A stretch of DNA of 64,000 nucleotides from Phycisphaerales bacterium (GCA_035627955.1 DASPKU010000007.1:248001-312000), one strand, 5' to 3'; positions 52,217-60,961 are shown, counted from the first letter of the stretch. Made by a program: numbers and translations. Notes: generated by a model from the sequence alone, not told the origin.

Positions 52217-53929
52217 CATCCCCAGCTTCTCGGACAGGAACGCCGCCACCTGCCCGATCCCGATCCGCTGCTGCGAGCCCGTGTCGCGGTCGCGCACCGT
52301 CACTGTCTGGTCCTTCAGCGTGTCGCCGTCGATGGTGAAGCAGAACGGGCACCCCGCCTCGTCCATGCGGGCGTACCGCTTGCCGATCGACTGCTTCGCG
52401 TCCGTCTCGATGAACCCATTCCGCCCGAACTTCGCGTACAGCTCGTCGCTCAGCTTCTCCGCCACCTCCGGCATCCCGTCCTTATCTACCAGCGGGAACA
52501 CCGCCGCCTTGATCGGCGCGATCCGCGGGTGGAACTTCATGATCTCAGGGCTCGGCCGGCTCTCGTCCTTCGTGTACGCCTCGCACAGCAGCGCGAGCAC
52601 GCCGCGGTCCAGCCCCGCCGCGGGCTCGATGCAGTGCGGGATGTACTTCTCGCCCTTCTTGCCCCCGTTGGGCAGCGTCTCGCCGCGGGTGGTGTCGAAG
52701 TACTCGAGCTTCTGCCCGCTGTGCTTCTGGTGCTGCGTCAGGTCGTAGTCCCCCCGGTGCGCGATCCCCTCCAGCTCCCCGAACCCCGGCGCCGTGAACG
52801 GGAACCGGTACTCCACGTCGCTCGTCCCCACCGAGTAGTGCGACAGCTCATCCTTCTCGTGCTCGCGCAGGATCAGGTTGTCGCCCTTCAGCCCGATCGA
52901 CTGCCACCACTCCATGCGGAAGTCCCGCCAGAACTTGTACCACTCGCTCGATTCGCTCGGGTGGCAGAAAAACTCCAGCTCCGCCTGCTCAAACTCGCGC
53001 GAGCGGAACGTGAAGTTCCTCGGGGTGATTTCGTTGCGAAAGCTCGTGCCGGTGTTGCCGATGCCGAATGGCACCTTGACACGAGTAGTGTCAACGACGT
53101 TCTTGAATTGGACGAAGATGCCCTGCGCGGTCTCGGGACGCAGGTAAACCTTGTTCTCCTCATCGAAGATCGCACCAGTGTACGAGATGAACATCAGATT
53201 GAACTGGCGAGGCTCTGTGAGGACGCCTTTTTTAGCGGAGTACGGGGATGGGATCTCCGCCGCTCGCGCCTTGAGCATCTCCATGGAGACTGCCCGAACT
53301 TCGAACGCTTCTTCTCCACGCCCCACATCTGCGAGCACCAGTGCAGACTGGGCACCCGCCATCATCCCTGCCACCCGGATCGATTTGATGCGGTTGTTTC
53401 GTTGCAGCCTCTTGTCAGTAAGGAGTTGCTCCAGCGCTTCTCCTTCGGTTGATGCGATGACGGTGCAGACGGGCGGCAGCCAACCTGCGAGGTCGCTGGC
53501 CACCTCTTGGAAGGCAGGCTTATGCATATGCCCTTCGATTGAGACACCCCCAAACAGCCCCTTCAAGTGATCCGCCCGGAACCGCTGCTTCGTCTCCTTG
53601 TCATCCACCATCGGATCGTTGAAACCGCCGACGTGCCCGCTCGCCTCCCACACCCTGGGATGCTGCACGATCCGCGTCTCCACCGGCACGCACCGCACCT
53701 TCTCCCCGCTGGGCCCCTTCCGCCCCCAGCACGGGTTCATGATCATGTCCTGCCACCACGCCTCGCGCAGGTTCTTCTTCATCTGCGCGCCCAGCGGCCC
53801 GTAATCCCAGAACCCGTTGATCCCCCCGTAGATCTCGCTCGCCTGGTAAATGAACCCGCGACGCTTGCAAAGCGCCATGATCGCGTCCATCGACTTGGGT
53901 GCACTCTGCTGCGTCGCGCCGTCCGACAT
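52214..53929 (-). CDS. glyS: Glycyl-tRNA synthetase (alpha2 type)
   Basis: A 571-residue class II synthetase of the single-chain dimeric type. Motifs: KRRGFIYQASEIYGGINGFW and DYGPLGAQMKKNLREAWW at the N-terminus, YLRPETAQGIFVQFKNV, GTSFRNEITPRNFTFRSREF (motif 2), EFFCHP and HCIEPAAGLDRGVLALL (motif 3). The C-terminal anticodon domain ends ERL-type sequence VAAFLSEKLGM. Start ATG 53929 with GAGG upstream. The part between about 53030 and 53570 has much lower third-position GC than the flanks, which suggests a recombinant segment. Confidence 0.96.
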   Translation of the reverse strand: MSDGATQQSAPKSMDAIMALCKRRGFIYQASEIYGGINGFWDYGPLGAQMKKNLREAWWQDMIMNPCWGRKGPSGEKVRCVPVETRIVQHPRVWEASGHVGGFNDPMVDDKETKQRFRADHLKGLFGGVSIEGHMHKPAFQEVASDLAGWLPPVCTVIASTEGEALEQLLTDKRLQRNNRIKSIRVAGMMAGAQSALVLADVGRGEEAFEVRAVSMEMLKARAAEIPSPYSAKKGVLTEPRQFNLMFISYTGAIFDEENKVYLRPETAQGIFVQFKNVVDTTRVKVPFGIGNTGTSFRNEITPRNFTFRSREFEQAELEFFCHPSESSEWYKFWRDFRMEWWQSIGLKGDNLILREHEKDELSHYSVGTSDVEYRFPFTAPGFGELEGIAHRGDYDLTQHQKHSGQKLEYFDTTRGETLPNGGKKGEKYIPHCIEPAAGLDRGVLALLCEAYTKDESRPSPEIMKFHPRIAPIKAAVFPLVDKDGMPEVAEKLSDELYAKFGRNGFIETDAKQSIGKRYARMDEAGCPFCFTIDGDTLKDQTVTVRDRDTGSQQRIGIGQVAAFLSEKLGM

Positions 53930-53978
53930 CGGGGAACCTCCTAAGGCCCCGATGATAGGGACCACCTGCTCCCATCAG

Positions 53979-54011
53979 ACCTAGAGGTCCTCGTCGACCT
54001 CGACGACCTAC
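53979..54011. repeat. Dispersed repeat D-like array
   Basis: ACCTAGAGGTCCTCGTCGAC followed by CTCGACGACCTACC, related in form to the TCCTATAGGTCC units at 3128 and 34397. It separates glyS from the monooxygenase gene. Confidence 0.4.
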
Positions 54012-54076
54012 CTGTCCCACCCCCGCATCACCACGCGCTCACCGCCACCTCACCCCCACCCCCCAATCTCCACCTG

Positions 54077-55273
54077 ATGCACACCCGCAAAGCCCTCATC
54101 GTTGGCGGCGGGTTCGCCGGCCTCGCCGCCGCACTCGCCCTCGAGAAAGCCGGCCTCGAGCCCCACGTCTTCGAGAAGAACCCAGAGCCCACCGAGCTCG
54201 CCGCCGGCGTCTCCCTCTGGGGCAACGCCATCCGCGCCCTCACCAAGCTCGGCCTCGCCCGCAAGGCCATCGACGCCGGCGACATCATCACCACCGCCAC
54301 CCTGATGAACTCCCGCGGCCGCATCATCTCCACCTGCAACATCGGCGAGGCCGACCGCGCCCTCGGCTACCCCAGCATCGTCATCCACCGCCAGGACCTC
54401 CTCCGCATCCTCTGCGACGCCCTCGACCCCGCCCGCCTCACCTGCAACGCCGCCGCAACCCACGTCCGCCAGGTCCAGGGCCAATCCAGCAACACCCAGC
54501 TCGGCGGGCGCGTCATCCTCCACACCAGCGACGGCCACCACCACACCGCCCCCGTCCTCATCGGCGCCGACGGCAACCGCTCCCTCGTCCGCACCCAAAC
54601 CCTCGGCGAGGAACAACTCCGCTACTCCGGCTACACCTCCTGGCGCGGCGTGCTCGAGTTCCCCACCTCCCGCTGGCCCAGCGGCCACGCCGCCGAAGTC
54701 TGGGGCCGCGGCCAGCGCTTCGGCATCACCCGCCTCGACAAGCACCGCATGTACTGGTGGGCCACCCGCAACGCCCCCGCCACCGACCCCACACACAAGC
54801 ACGACGCCACCGCCCACGCGGCGCTTCTCACGTTCTTCAAGGCATGGGTCGACCCTATCCCCGACCTCATCCGCCTCACCGACCCCGCCACGATCATCCG
54901 CACCGACATTTACGACCGCAAACCCAGCAAGCGCTGGGGCGCCGGCCGCGTCACCACCATCGGCGACGCCGCGCACGCCCCCACGCCCAACCTCGGCCAG
55001 GGCGCGTGCATGGTGATCGAGGACGCCGTGGTGCTCGCCAAATGGCTGGGCGAAGCCGCCGCGGGCCGCCTCGAAGTCCCCGCCGCGCTCCGCGCCTACG
55101 AGAACGAGCGCTACGCCCGCACCACGATGGTCACCAAAGTCTCCTGGCGCCTCGGCGCGGTCGGCCAATGGACCAACCCCGTCGTCTGCGCGGTGCGCGA
55201 CTTCGTCACCAGCCTCACGCCCCAGTTCATGTTCCTCCAGAACCACAAGAGCGTCGTGGGCTTCGAAGCCTGA
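54077..55273 (+). CDS. FAD-dependent monooxygenase
   Basis: A 398-residue group A flavoprotein hydroxylase. ALIVGGGFAGLAAALALEKA is the FAD GxGxxG fold with the acid in VFEKNPEP. VLIGADGNRSLVRTQ is the DG motif. TIGDAAHAPTPNLGQGACMV with IEDAVVLAKWL is the GD motif that binds the FAD ribose and pyrophosphate. It resembles zeaxanthin epoxidase/salicylate hydroxylase-type enzymes; substrate not determinable. The cofactor would be NAD(P)H. Start ATG 54077. Confidence 0.9.
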   Translation: MHTRKALIVGGGFAGLAAALALEKAGLEPHVFEKNPEPTELAAGVSLWGNAIRALTKLGLARKAIDAGDIITTATLMNSRGRIISTCNIGEADRALGYPSIVIHRQDLLRILCDALDPARLTCNAAATHVRQVQGQSSNTQLGGRVILHTSDGHHHTAPVLIGADGNRSLVRTQTLGEEQLRYSGYTSWRGVLEFPTSRWPSGHAAEVWGRGQRFGITRLDKHRMYWWATRNAPATDPTHKHDATAHAALLTFFKAWVDPIPDLIRLTDPATIIRTDIYDRKPSKRWGAGRVTTIGDAAHAPTPNLGQGACMVIEDAVVLAKWLGEAAAGRLEVPAALRAYENERYARTTMVTKVSWRLGAVGQWTNPVVCAVRDFVTSLTPQFMFLQNHKSVVGFEA

Positions 55274-55276
55274 CCG

Positions 55277-55312
55277 CCAACGAGCCCGACGCGCAAGCGA
55301 GGGTCTTCTCCG
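55277..55312 (+). repeat. Dispersed repeat C copy
   Basis: CCAACGAGCCCGACGCGCAA followed by GCGAGGGTCTTCTCCG; matches 1721-1754 on the other strand. Confidence 0.5.
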
Positions 55313-55313
55313 C

Positions 55314-55349
55314 GCCCCTATATGTCCTCGCGGACCTAGCCGACCTACT
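55314..55349. repeat. Dispersed repeat D-like array
   Basis: CCCCTATATGTCCTCGCGG then ACCTAGCCGACCTAC, next to the repeat C copy and just before the TauE promoter. Confidence 0.35.
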
Positions 55350-55355
55350 CCCCGC

Positions 55356-55361
55356 TATCCT
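55356..55361 (+). promoter_or_regulatory. -10-like TATCCT of the TauE/SafE operon
   Basis: TATCCT ends eight bases before the TTG start at 55370. No Shine-Dalgarno site. Confidence 0.4.
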
Positions 55362-55369
55362 GCCCCCCG

Positions 55370-56206
55370 TTGGACACCTCCACCTTCACCCTCCTCATCT
55401 TCCTCGCCTCCGCCGCCGCCGGCCTCCTCGGCTCACTCACCGGCCTGGGCGGCGGCGCCATCATCGTCCCCCTCCTCGTCGTCGTCTTTGACGTTGACCT
55501 CCGCTACGCCATCGGCGCCTCCCTCATCGCCGTCATCGCCACCAGCTCCGGCGCCGCGGCCGCCTTCGTCAAAGAAGGCTTCACCAACGTCCGCCTCGCC
55601 ATGCTCCTCGAGGTCGCCACCACCATCGGCGCCCTCATCGGCGCCTTCCTCGCCGCCCGCACCGCCCCCGCCACGCTCTCGATGATGCTCGGCGCGATCC
55701 TCCTCTGGACCGCGTGGAACTCCCTCCGCCCGCCCAAGCCCCACCCCATCGACACCAACCCCGACTCACTCGGCAACCGCCTCAAACTCGCCGGCACCTT
55801 CCCCACCAAGGACGGCCCGCAGCCCTACTCCGTGCACCACGTGCCCCTTGGCTTCACCCTCATGCTCGGCGCTGGCACCCTCTCCGCCATGCTCGGCATC
55901 GGCAGCGGCGTCCTCAAAGTCCTCGCCATGGACCGCCTCATGCGCGTTCCCTTCAAGGTCTCTACCACCACCAGCAACTTCATGATCGGCGTCACCGCCG
56001 CCGCGTCCTCCGGCGTCTACCTCTCCCGCGGCCAGATCGAGCCCGGCCTCGCCGGCCCCGTCGCCCTGGGCGCCCTCGCCGGCTCATTCGCCGGCGCACG
56101 CCTGCTCCACAAGCTCCAAACCAAGTGGCTGCGCATCATCTTCGCCTCCATGGTCATCCTCGCCGGCGCACAGATGATCTACAAGGGAGCCACCGGCAAC
56201 CTGTGA
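55370..56206 (+). CDS. TauE/SafE-family membrane permease
   Basis: A 278-residue polytopic protein of the sulfite/sulfoacetate exporter family. The N-terminal repeat begins GLLGSLTGLGGGAIIVPLLV; the second repeat has LSAMLGIGSGVLKVLAMDRL, both with the family glycine-rich loop and Pro. About eight membrane helices. The start is TTG at 55370, since no ATG or GTG lies before the first helix. It overlaps the DUF1634 gene by four bases (GTGA). Sulfur-compound or other organic anion transport is inferred from the family only. Confidence 0.9.
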   Translation: MDTSTFTLLIFLASAAAGLLGSLTGLGGGAIIVPLLVVVFDVDLRYAIGASLIAVIATSSGAAAAFVKEGFTNVRLAMLLEVATTIGALIGAFLAARTAPATLSMMLGAILLWTAWNSLRPPKPHPIDTNPDSLGNRLKLAGTFPTKDGPQPYSVHHVPLGFTLMLGAGTLSAMLGIGSGVLKVLAMDRLMRVPFKVSTTTSNFMIGVTAAASSGVYLSRGQIEPGLAGPVALGALAGSFAGARLLHKLQTKWLRIIFASMVILAGAQMIYKGATGNL

Positions 56207-56595
56207 ACAACACCACGCCAACAACCCCGCCTACACCACGACGCGATCTCGAGGCCGGACTCTCGCGCCTGCTCTCCATCTGCGTCCTGCTCGCCGCCAC
56301 CGTCGGCCTTATCGGCATCGCCCTCTACCTGCCCGCCCACAGGGGCACGCGCGCCGACCTCTCCACATTCACCCCCCAGCCCGACCACCTCCGCCAGCCC
56401 ACGCAAATCCTCGAGCACGCCGCCACCCTCGACCCCACCGCCATCCTCCAGCTCGCCGTCGTCCTCCTCATCCTCACCCCCATCCTCCGCGTCATCTTCT
56501 CCCTCGCCATGTTCGCCACCAAACGCGACTGGCTCTACGTCACCATCACACTCGTCGTCCTCTGCGCGCTCGCGGCAGGCCTGTTCGTGAAGTAA
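56203..56595 (+). CDS. DUF1634-family membrane protein
   Basis: 130 residues from a GTG at 56203 that overlaps the TauE stop. Three hydrophobic segments (LLSICVLLAATVGLIGIALY, ILQLAVVLLILTPILRVIFS, VTITLVVLCALAAGLF) and the LTPILRVIFSLAMF pattern are the DUF1634 signature. This family is commonly encoded next to TauE/SafE permeases, so it is likely an accessory subunit. Confidence 0.85.
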   Translation: MNNTTPTTPPTPRRDLEAGLSRLLSICVLLAATVGLIGIALYLPAHRGTRADLSTFTPQPDHLRQPTQILEHAATLDPTAILQLAVVLLILTPILRVIFSLAMFATKRDWLYVTITLVVLCALAAGLFVK

Positions 56596-56602
56596 TCCGA
56601 CC

Positions 56603-56623
56603 CCCTCCCCCGTGGGGGGAGGG
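56603..56623. repeat. Short C/G-tract hairpin after the DUF1634 gene
   Basis: CCCTCCCC/GGGGAGGG stem with a 5-base loop. A GGGGAGGGG tract follows at 56627. No T-run, so it is not a clear intrinsic terminator. Confidence 0.5.
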
Positions 56624-56696
56624 CTGGGGAGGGGTTGGCGAACGACTTATGGTGCGCGCAGAACACCTCTCGCCGAAATCCCACATCCCACATCCC

Positions 56697-56753
56697 ACAT
56701 CCGCCTTCCGCCTTCCCACTTCCCACTTCCCACTTCCGACTTCCGACTTCCAA
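56697..56753. repeat. CTTCC-rich tandem repeat
   Basis: Units of CCGACTTC and CCCACTTC repeat between the DUF1634 gene and surE, related to 16779-16840. Confidence 0.6.
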
Positions 56754-56755
56754 CC

Positions 56756-57613
56756 TCACCCGCCCCCCACCACCCCCGCCCAATACCCCACCCGCTCCCG
56801 CCGCGTCAGATCAAACGTCAGCGGCGTCACTGTGATCGCCCCCCGCATCAACTCATCCACATCCGACCCCGCGTCCGTCCCGCGGAAGTCCAGCCCCCCA
56901 CCCGCCGCCCAGTAGTACACATCCCCGCTCGGGCTTACCCGCCGCTCGTACTTGTCCACCAGCCCGTGCACGTTCATCGGGCACACCTTCACCGCCGGCA
57001 TCGGCCCCGCCGCCGCTGACTCCCCGCGCGAGTACGACGCCGTGTCGTACTTGGACTTCTTCTTCCCCCCGGGCCACTCCTCCTCACACAGCGGCAGGTT
57101 GATGCTCAAACACTCGTGCGCCCCCGGCAGCCCCTGCCGCAGCAGCAAGTCGATCGTCCGCCGCGCCCACGCCGCGGCCACGTCCCACTTCGGCCGCCCG
57201 CTCCCCAGCCGCAGGCTCACCGCGATCGACGGCACCCCCAGAAACGCCGCCTCCAGCGCCGCGGCCACCGTCCCCGAGTAAATCACATTGATCCCGCAGT
57301 TCGCCCCCGCGTTCATCCCGCTGATCAACAGGTCCGGCCTCGACCCCTCCCCGAACTGCTCCGGCCAGATGTTCGCCACCGCCACCTTCACACAGTCCGC
57401 CGGCCGCGCATCCACCGCGACGCCATGCATGTGGTCCGCCACCTGCACCTCGCTCCGCATCAGCGGCTGATGGAACGTCACCCCGTGCCCCGTCGCCGAC
57501 TGCACCGTCAGCGGCGCCACCGGGTACACCGTCCCGATCCCCGCCAGCGCGTCGTACATCGCCACAATCCCCGGCGCCCGGATCCCGTCGTCATTCGTCA
57601 GCAGCACTCGCAT
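56756..57613 (-). CDS. surE: 5'/3'-nucleotidase SurE
   Basis: A 285-residue SurE-family phosphatase acting on nucleoside monophosphates. MRVLLTNDDGIRAPGIVAMY carries the metal Asp pair at residues 8-9. VAPLTVQSATGHGVTFHQPL has the conserved Ser, and PDLLISGMNAGANCGINVIY the SGxNxGxN motif. YSGTVAAALEAAFLG is the YSGTVxAAxEG region. Length is typical (about 250-270) with a small C-terminal extension. The ATG at 57613 has TACGGT six bases upstream. Confidence 0.96.
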   Translation of the reverse strand: MRVLLTNDDGIRAPGIVAMYDALAGIGTVYPVAPLTVQSATGHGVTFHQPLMRSEVQVADHMHGVAVDARPADCVKVAVANIWPEQFGEGSRPDLLISGMNAGANCGINVIYSGTVAAALEAAFLGVPSIAVSLRLGSGRPKWDVAAAWARRTIDLLLRQGLPGAHECLSINLPLCEEEWPGGKKKSKYDTASYSRGESAAAGPMPAVKVCPMNVHGLVDKYERRVSPSGDVYYWAAGGGLDFRGTDAGSDVDELMRGAITVTPLTFDLTRRERVGYWAGVVGGG

Positions 57614-57619
57614 ACGCCC

Positions 57620-57625
57620 ACCGTA
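57620..57625 (-). promoter_or_regulatory. -10-like TACGGT of surE
   Basis: Minus-strand TACGGT, six bases, then ATG; a weak hexamer. No Shine-Dalgarno site. Confidence 0.3.
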
Positions 57626-57800
57626 GGGCAACCGTGCCTCGCTCGATGCCCCGTCTCCGCACGCATGCCTGGATGCCCCTGCCTCGATGCCTTCTTCCCA
57701 CCCGCGCTACCGGCCGCCCATCACGCCATGAGCTGTCGGACAATGTTCGACGCGCACGGTCGTCCTCGCTGCTTTTCATACCGCCGCCCCTACCCCGTAT

Positions 57801-57806
57801 TACCTT
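57801..57806 (+). promoter_or_regulatory. -10-like TACCTT of the dockerin gene at 57813
   Basis: TACCTT ends six bases before the ATG. TATTAC at 57799 is an alternative. Confidence 0.3.
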
Positions 57807-57812
57807 GGTCAC

Positions 57813-58838
57813 ATGCGGACCACACTCGCCCTGACCCTCGCCGCCCTTGGCGCACCAGCCCTTGCCCAGACCACGGCGACATGGATCAACCCCGCGGGCG
57901 GCTCGTTCGGGAACCCCGCCAACTGGAGCACCAACGCCGTGCCCGGCCCCCAGGACACCGCACGCGTCGACCTCCCCGGCACCTACACCATCACGCTCGA
58001 CGCCGACCGCGCGATCGACACCCTCATCATCGCAGCCGGCCAGCCCACCCTCGACCTCGACACCCGCACCCTCACCACCCGAATCCGCCAGGACGCCGGC
58101 CTCGCGCGAATCACCAACGGCACCACGCGCGGCCGCCTGGATATGAACGGCGGGAACCTGGTCATCGAACCGAGCGCCGCCTGCCGCTCGGCGCTGCTCA
58201 CCCAGACCGGCGCGGGCATCTACCTGACGGGGACTTCCCAGCTCACCGTGCGCGGCCTGCTGAGCCACACCTTCCCGGGCGATTACGGCCACCTCACGGT
58301 CGACCCCGCCGCCTCCATCCGCATCGAGAACAACGCCACCGTCAACGCCTACTACGTCAACGTCTACGGCGTGATGCAGCTCCTCGGCGGCAACCTGTAC
58401 TACGACACGCTCGACACCTATGGCTTCATTGTCGCCGAGGGCGGCACCATCGGCGGCACCCTCCAGGTCTCCCTCCGCCACGGCACCCGCCTGACCGTCG
58501 GCGAGCGCATCCCGCTGATCACCCGCGGCAACAGCCCCATCAGCGGCGCCTTCGACGAAGTAATCATCCCGTCAGGCAACGACATCCCCGGCTATGTCCT
58601 CCAGCTCTCCATCACCCCCGACGAGGTCGCCCTTGACGTTCTCGGCGCCCCCTGCGTGATCGACTTCAACCACGACGGCGACCACGCCACCGACCAGGAC
58701 ATCGAGGACTTCTTCGCCTGCCTCGGCGGCCGCTGCTGCCCCACCTGTTCATCCGCCGACTTCAACGGCGACGGCGACACCGGCACCGACCAGGACATCG
58801 AAGCCTTCTTCCGCGTCCTCGGCGGCGGCAACTGCTGA
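57813..58838 (+). CDS. Secreted beta-helix-like protein with dockerin tag
   Basis: A 341-residue exported protein. The signal peptide is LALTLAALGAPALAQ. The body begins WINPAGGSFGNPANWSTNAV, a G-NWS motif frequent in autotransporter- and PEP-CTERM-type right-handed beta-helix proteins. Repeated Thr/Leu strands follow (IDTLIIAAGQPTLDLDTRTL, GRLDMNGGNLVIEP). The tag is DFNHDGDHATDQDIEDFF, slightly altered, and DFNGDGDTGTDQDIEAFF. No enzyme motif. It is followed by a tandem 117-bp repeat array that includes its own 3' end. Confidence 0.82.
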   Translation: MRTTLALTLAALGAPALAQTTATWINPAGGSFGNPANWSTNAVPGPQDTARVDLPGTYTITLDADRAIDTLIIAAGQPTLDLDTRTLTTRIRQDAGLARITNGTTRGRLDMNGGNLVIEPSAACRSALLTQTGAGIYLTGTSQLTVRGLLSHTFPGDYGHLTVDPAASIRIENNATVNAYYVNVYGVMQLLGGNLYYDTLDTYGFIVAEGGTIGGTLQVSLRHGTRLTVGERIPLITRGNSPISGAFDEVIIPSGNDIPGYVLQLSITPDEVALDVLGAPCVIDFNHDGDHATDQDIEDFFACLGGRCCPTCSSADFNGDGDTGTDQDIEAFFRVLGGGNC

Positions 58839-58903
58839 ATAGGAACCGCGACCGTAAGGGAGCGATACGGCCGCACCTCGCGGCCGTGCGCCTCTCGCCC
58901 GTG

Positions 58904-58929
58904 CCACCGAGATGTCCTCATCTCGGTGG
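58904..58929 (+). repeat. Palindrome B, array copy 1
   Basis: CCACCGAGATG and CATCTCGGTGG around TCCT. Part of the 117-bp array. Confidence 0.7.
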
Positions 58930-59020
58930 TCCTCCTCGGTGGCGTCAACTGCTGAATAGGAACCGCGACCGTAAGGGAGCGCTACGGCCGCGCCTCGCGG
59001 CCGTGCGCCTCTCGCACGTG

Positions 59021-59046
59021 CCACCGAGATGTCCTCATCTCGGTGG
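59021..59046 (+). repeat. Palindrome B, array copy 2
   Basis: Identical to the copy 117 bases upstream. Confidence 0.7.
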
Positions 59047-59142
59047 TCCTCCTCGGTGGCGTCAACTGCTGAAATAAGAACCGCGACCGTAAGGGAGCGA
59101 TACGGCCGCGCCTCGCGGCCGTGCTCCGTGCTCCTCACCGCA

Positions 59143-60858
59143 CTAACACCCCTCCCCCACCACCGCCCGCAAAAACCCCTCCACATCCCCCCGCGTCCCC
59201 TCCACCCCATCGCCATCCGCGTCCGTGCTGCACGCATCGCAGCACCGCCCCGCAAGGCACGCGAAGAACGCCTCCACGTCCGCCTCGTCACCGTCAACGC
59301 CGTCGCGGTTCACATCGCTCTCGCACCGGCGCGCCGCCCGCTCGATCTCACCCCACATCAGCCCCGCCAGCGCATCCGCCCCCGCCCGCGACAGGTGCAG
59401 GTCGAACGCCACCGACAGCACCCGCGCCCCCTTCTTCCACGCCCCCGGCACGCCCTCCAGCCCCGCCGCGGTCACCGCGGTCGGCCGCGCCAGGAACCAC
59501 CGCGGGCCCTCCGACACCCACACCTCTCCGTCGAGCCCCCCGGTGCTGCTCAGCTGCATCACGCCGCCGCTGCCCGCCTTCGTCACCGCCGCCTCCGCCT
59601 GCCGGAAGTACCACGCGCTGCTGAACGCCCCGCCGCGGCTGCCCCCCAGCGCCGCCAGGTTCACCACCCCACACCGCGCATCACTCTGACAAATCTCCCA
59701 GAGCCGCGCCGCCCGCGTGAGCGCGAACCGGTCCGGCGGCGGCAGCGAGCACGAGTACATTCCCACCAGCAGGAACCACGGCTCGCCCGCGCCGATGTCC
59801 GCCAGTGCCGCGCGGTACCGCGCGATGATCGCCCGCACGTTCTCGCGGTACACCGCCGTCGTCGCGCCATCCTCCGCCTCTCCGGGCGCAACGTTCACCC
59901 CCAGCGCAATCACCACCACCGGCGTAACCCCAGCATCCGCGAACCCGAACACGCGCAGGTGCTCGCGCAGCCCCTCGTCGCTGTACCCCCGCCCCTCGCC
60001 TTCCACGCGCAGGTGGTCCGCCGTGGTCCACCCTCCCTGCGCGATCGAGTGCACCTGCAACCCGCGCACGCCGGGGTCATAGAAGATCACCCCCGGCGTG
60101 ATCAGCGCCGACCTTTCGCCGCCTTCGGCCCTCAGGCCGACATTCACCGCATCCCGCGCACGATCAAACGGCGCCCGCAGCAGCGATCCCACCTCGAAGT
60201 CCATCCACGTCCACCCCGCACGCTGCTTGTCCACCTCGCTCAACGCCCCCTCCACGCTGAACCCGCGCCCCGAGCTCACGCGCACACCCACGCGCTCCAC
60301 CGCATCGGGCCCCGCGTACACCACCGCCCGGGCCCGCAGCCGCTGGCTCGCCAGCAGCTGCTGCGACGCCCGCGTCCCGCCCGCGTGCGCCAGCGGGAAC
60401 AGCCGGAAGTCGGCCCGTGCCGCGCCCGCGTCCGCACCCGCGTGCAGCCGCCACTCCACCGCGTTCTCGGTCGCGAACCCCTTCACACCACCCGGCCACT
60501 CCTCTTCCAGCGCCATGTGCAGCACCCGCTCCTCCGAGTCCGCATGGTCGTAAGCCGAGCTGCCAACCCCCCGCGTCAGCTCCAGCCCGCCAGGAACGAA
60601 CCCAGGCGCCGGGCAGTACACCCCGCGCCACGCCCGCGGCCTCCACACCCGCTGCATCCCCGCCGCCAGCGGCGTATGCCCCAACCCCCCCACATCACCC
60701 ATCGTGTTCACCGACAGGCTGTCGCCCACCACCACCACCCGCGTGTCGCCCTCGGTAAGCGCCCGCGCCAACCCGCGCGGCACAAACGCCGCGGGCGCAA
60801 CAGGCTGGGCCATCGCAGCGCCGGTCACCAGCAACGACACCACCGCGAGTGGTCTCAT
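59143..60858 (-). CDS. Secreted SGNH/GDSL hydrolase-like protein with degenerate dockerin tag
   Basis: A 571-residue exported protein. Signal peptide MRPLAVVSLLVTGAAMAQ. TRVVVVGDSLSVNTMGD is block I of the SGNH fold with Ser 47. VVVIALGVNVAPGEA is the block III Gly-x-Asn region. DLHLSRAGADALAGLMW supplies block V His. Long beta-rich inserts separate the blocks. The C-terminus DVNRDGVDGDEADVEAFFAC and DADGDGVEGTRGDVEGFL keeps the two-repeat plan with CC..C but has lost the GTDQD signature. An esterase on glycans is likely by family. Confidence 0.82.
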   Translation of the reverse strand: MRPLAVVSLLVTGAAMAQPVAPAAFVPRGLARALTEGDTRVVVVGDSLSVNTMGDVGGLGHTPLAAGMQRVWRPRAWRGVYCPAPGFVPGGLELTRGVGSSAYDHADSEERVLHMALEEEWPGGVKGFATENAVEWRLHAGADAGAARADFRLFPLAHAGGTRASQQLLASQRLRARAVVYAGPDAVERVGVRVSSGRGFSVEGALSEVDKQRAGWTWMDFEVGSLLRAPFDRARDAVNVGLRAEGGERSALITPGVIFYDPGVRGLQVHSIAQGGWTTADHLRVEGEGRGYSDEGLREHLRVFGFADAGVTPVVVIALGVNVAPGEAEDGATTAVYRENVRAIIARYRAALADIGAGEPWFLLVGMYSCSLPPPDRFALTRAARLWEICQSDARCGVVNLAALGGSRGGAFSSAWYFRQAEAAVTKAGSGGVMQLSSTGGLDGEVWVSEGPRWFLARPTAVTAAGLEGVPGAWKKGARVLSVAFDLHLSRAGADALAGLMWGEIERAARRCESDVNRDGVDGDEADVEAFFACLAGRCCDACSTDADGDGVEGTRGDVEGFLRAVVGEGC

Positions 60859-60950
60859 GGTTGCGGCTCCAGCCCAGAACGGGTGCACCGATCATGGCCC
60901 GCGCGCACAACCCCGCATGAGGCCCGCCGAAACCCCTCGCTCACCGGGTG

Positions 60951-60956
60951 TAGCAT
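60951..60956 (+). promoter_or_regulatory. -10-like TAGCAT of cysS, leaderless type
   Basis: TAGCAT ends five bases before the ATG at 60962, as at polX and the cysteine synthase gene. Confidence 0.5.
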
Positions 60957-60961
60957 TGCCC

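Larger units (their letters stand above)
58829..59130 (+). repeat. Tandem 117-bp array of repeats A and B with duplicated gene 3' end
   Basis: The sequence CAACTGCTGAATAGGAACCG begins units at 58829 and 58946, and a shortened third unit begins at 59063; the spacing is exactly 117 bases twice. Each unit holds the GGAACCGCGACCGTAAGGGA element, the ACGGCCGCG hairpin and palindrome B, then a copy of the last codons and stop of the dockerin gene. No gene lies in this 300-base stretch. Confidence 0.85.

Noticed and set aside
58829-59130. Tandem array considered as CRISPR
   Set aside because: The whole 117-base unit repeats, including a gene end; there are no unique spacers and no cas genes.
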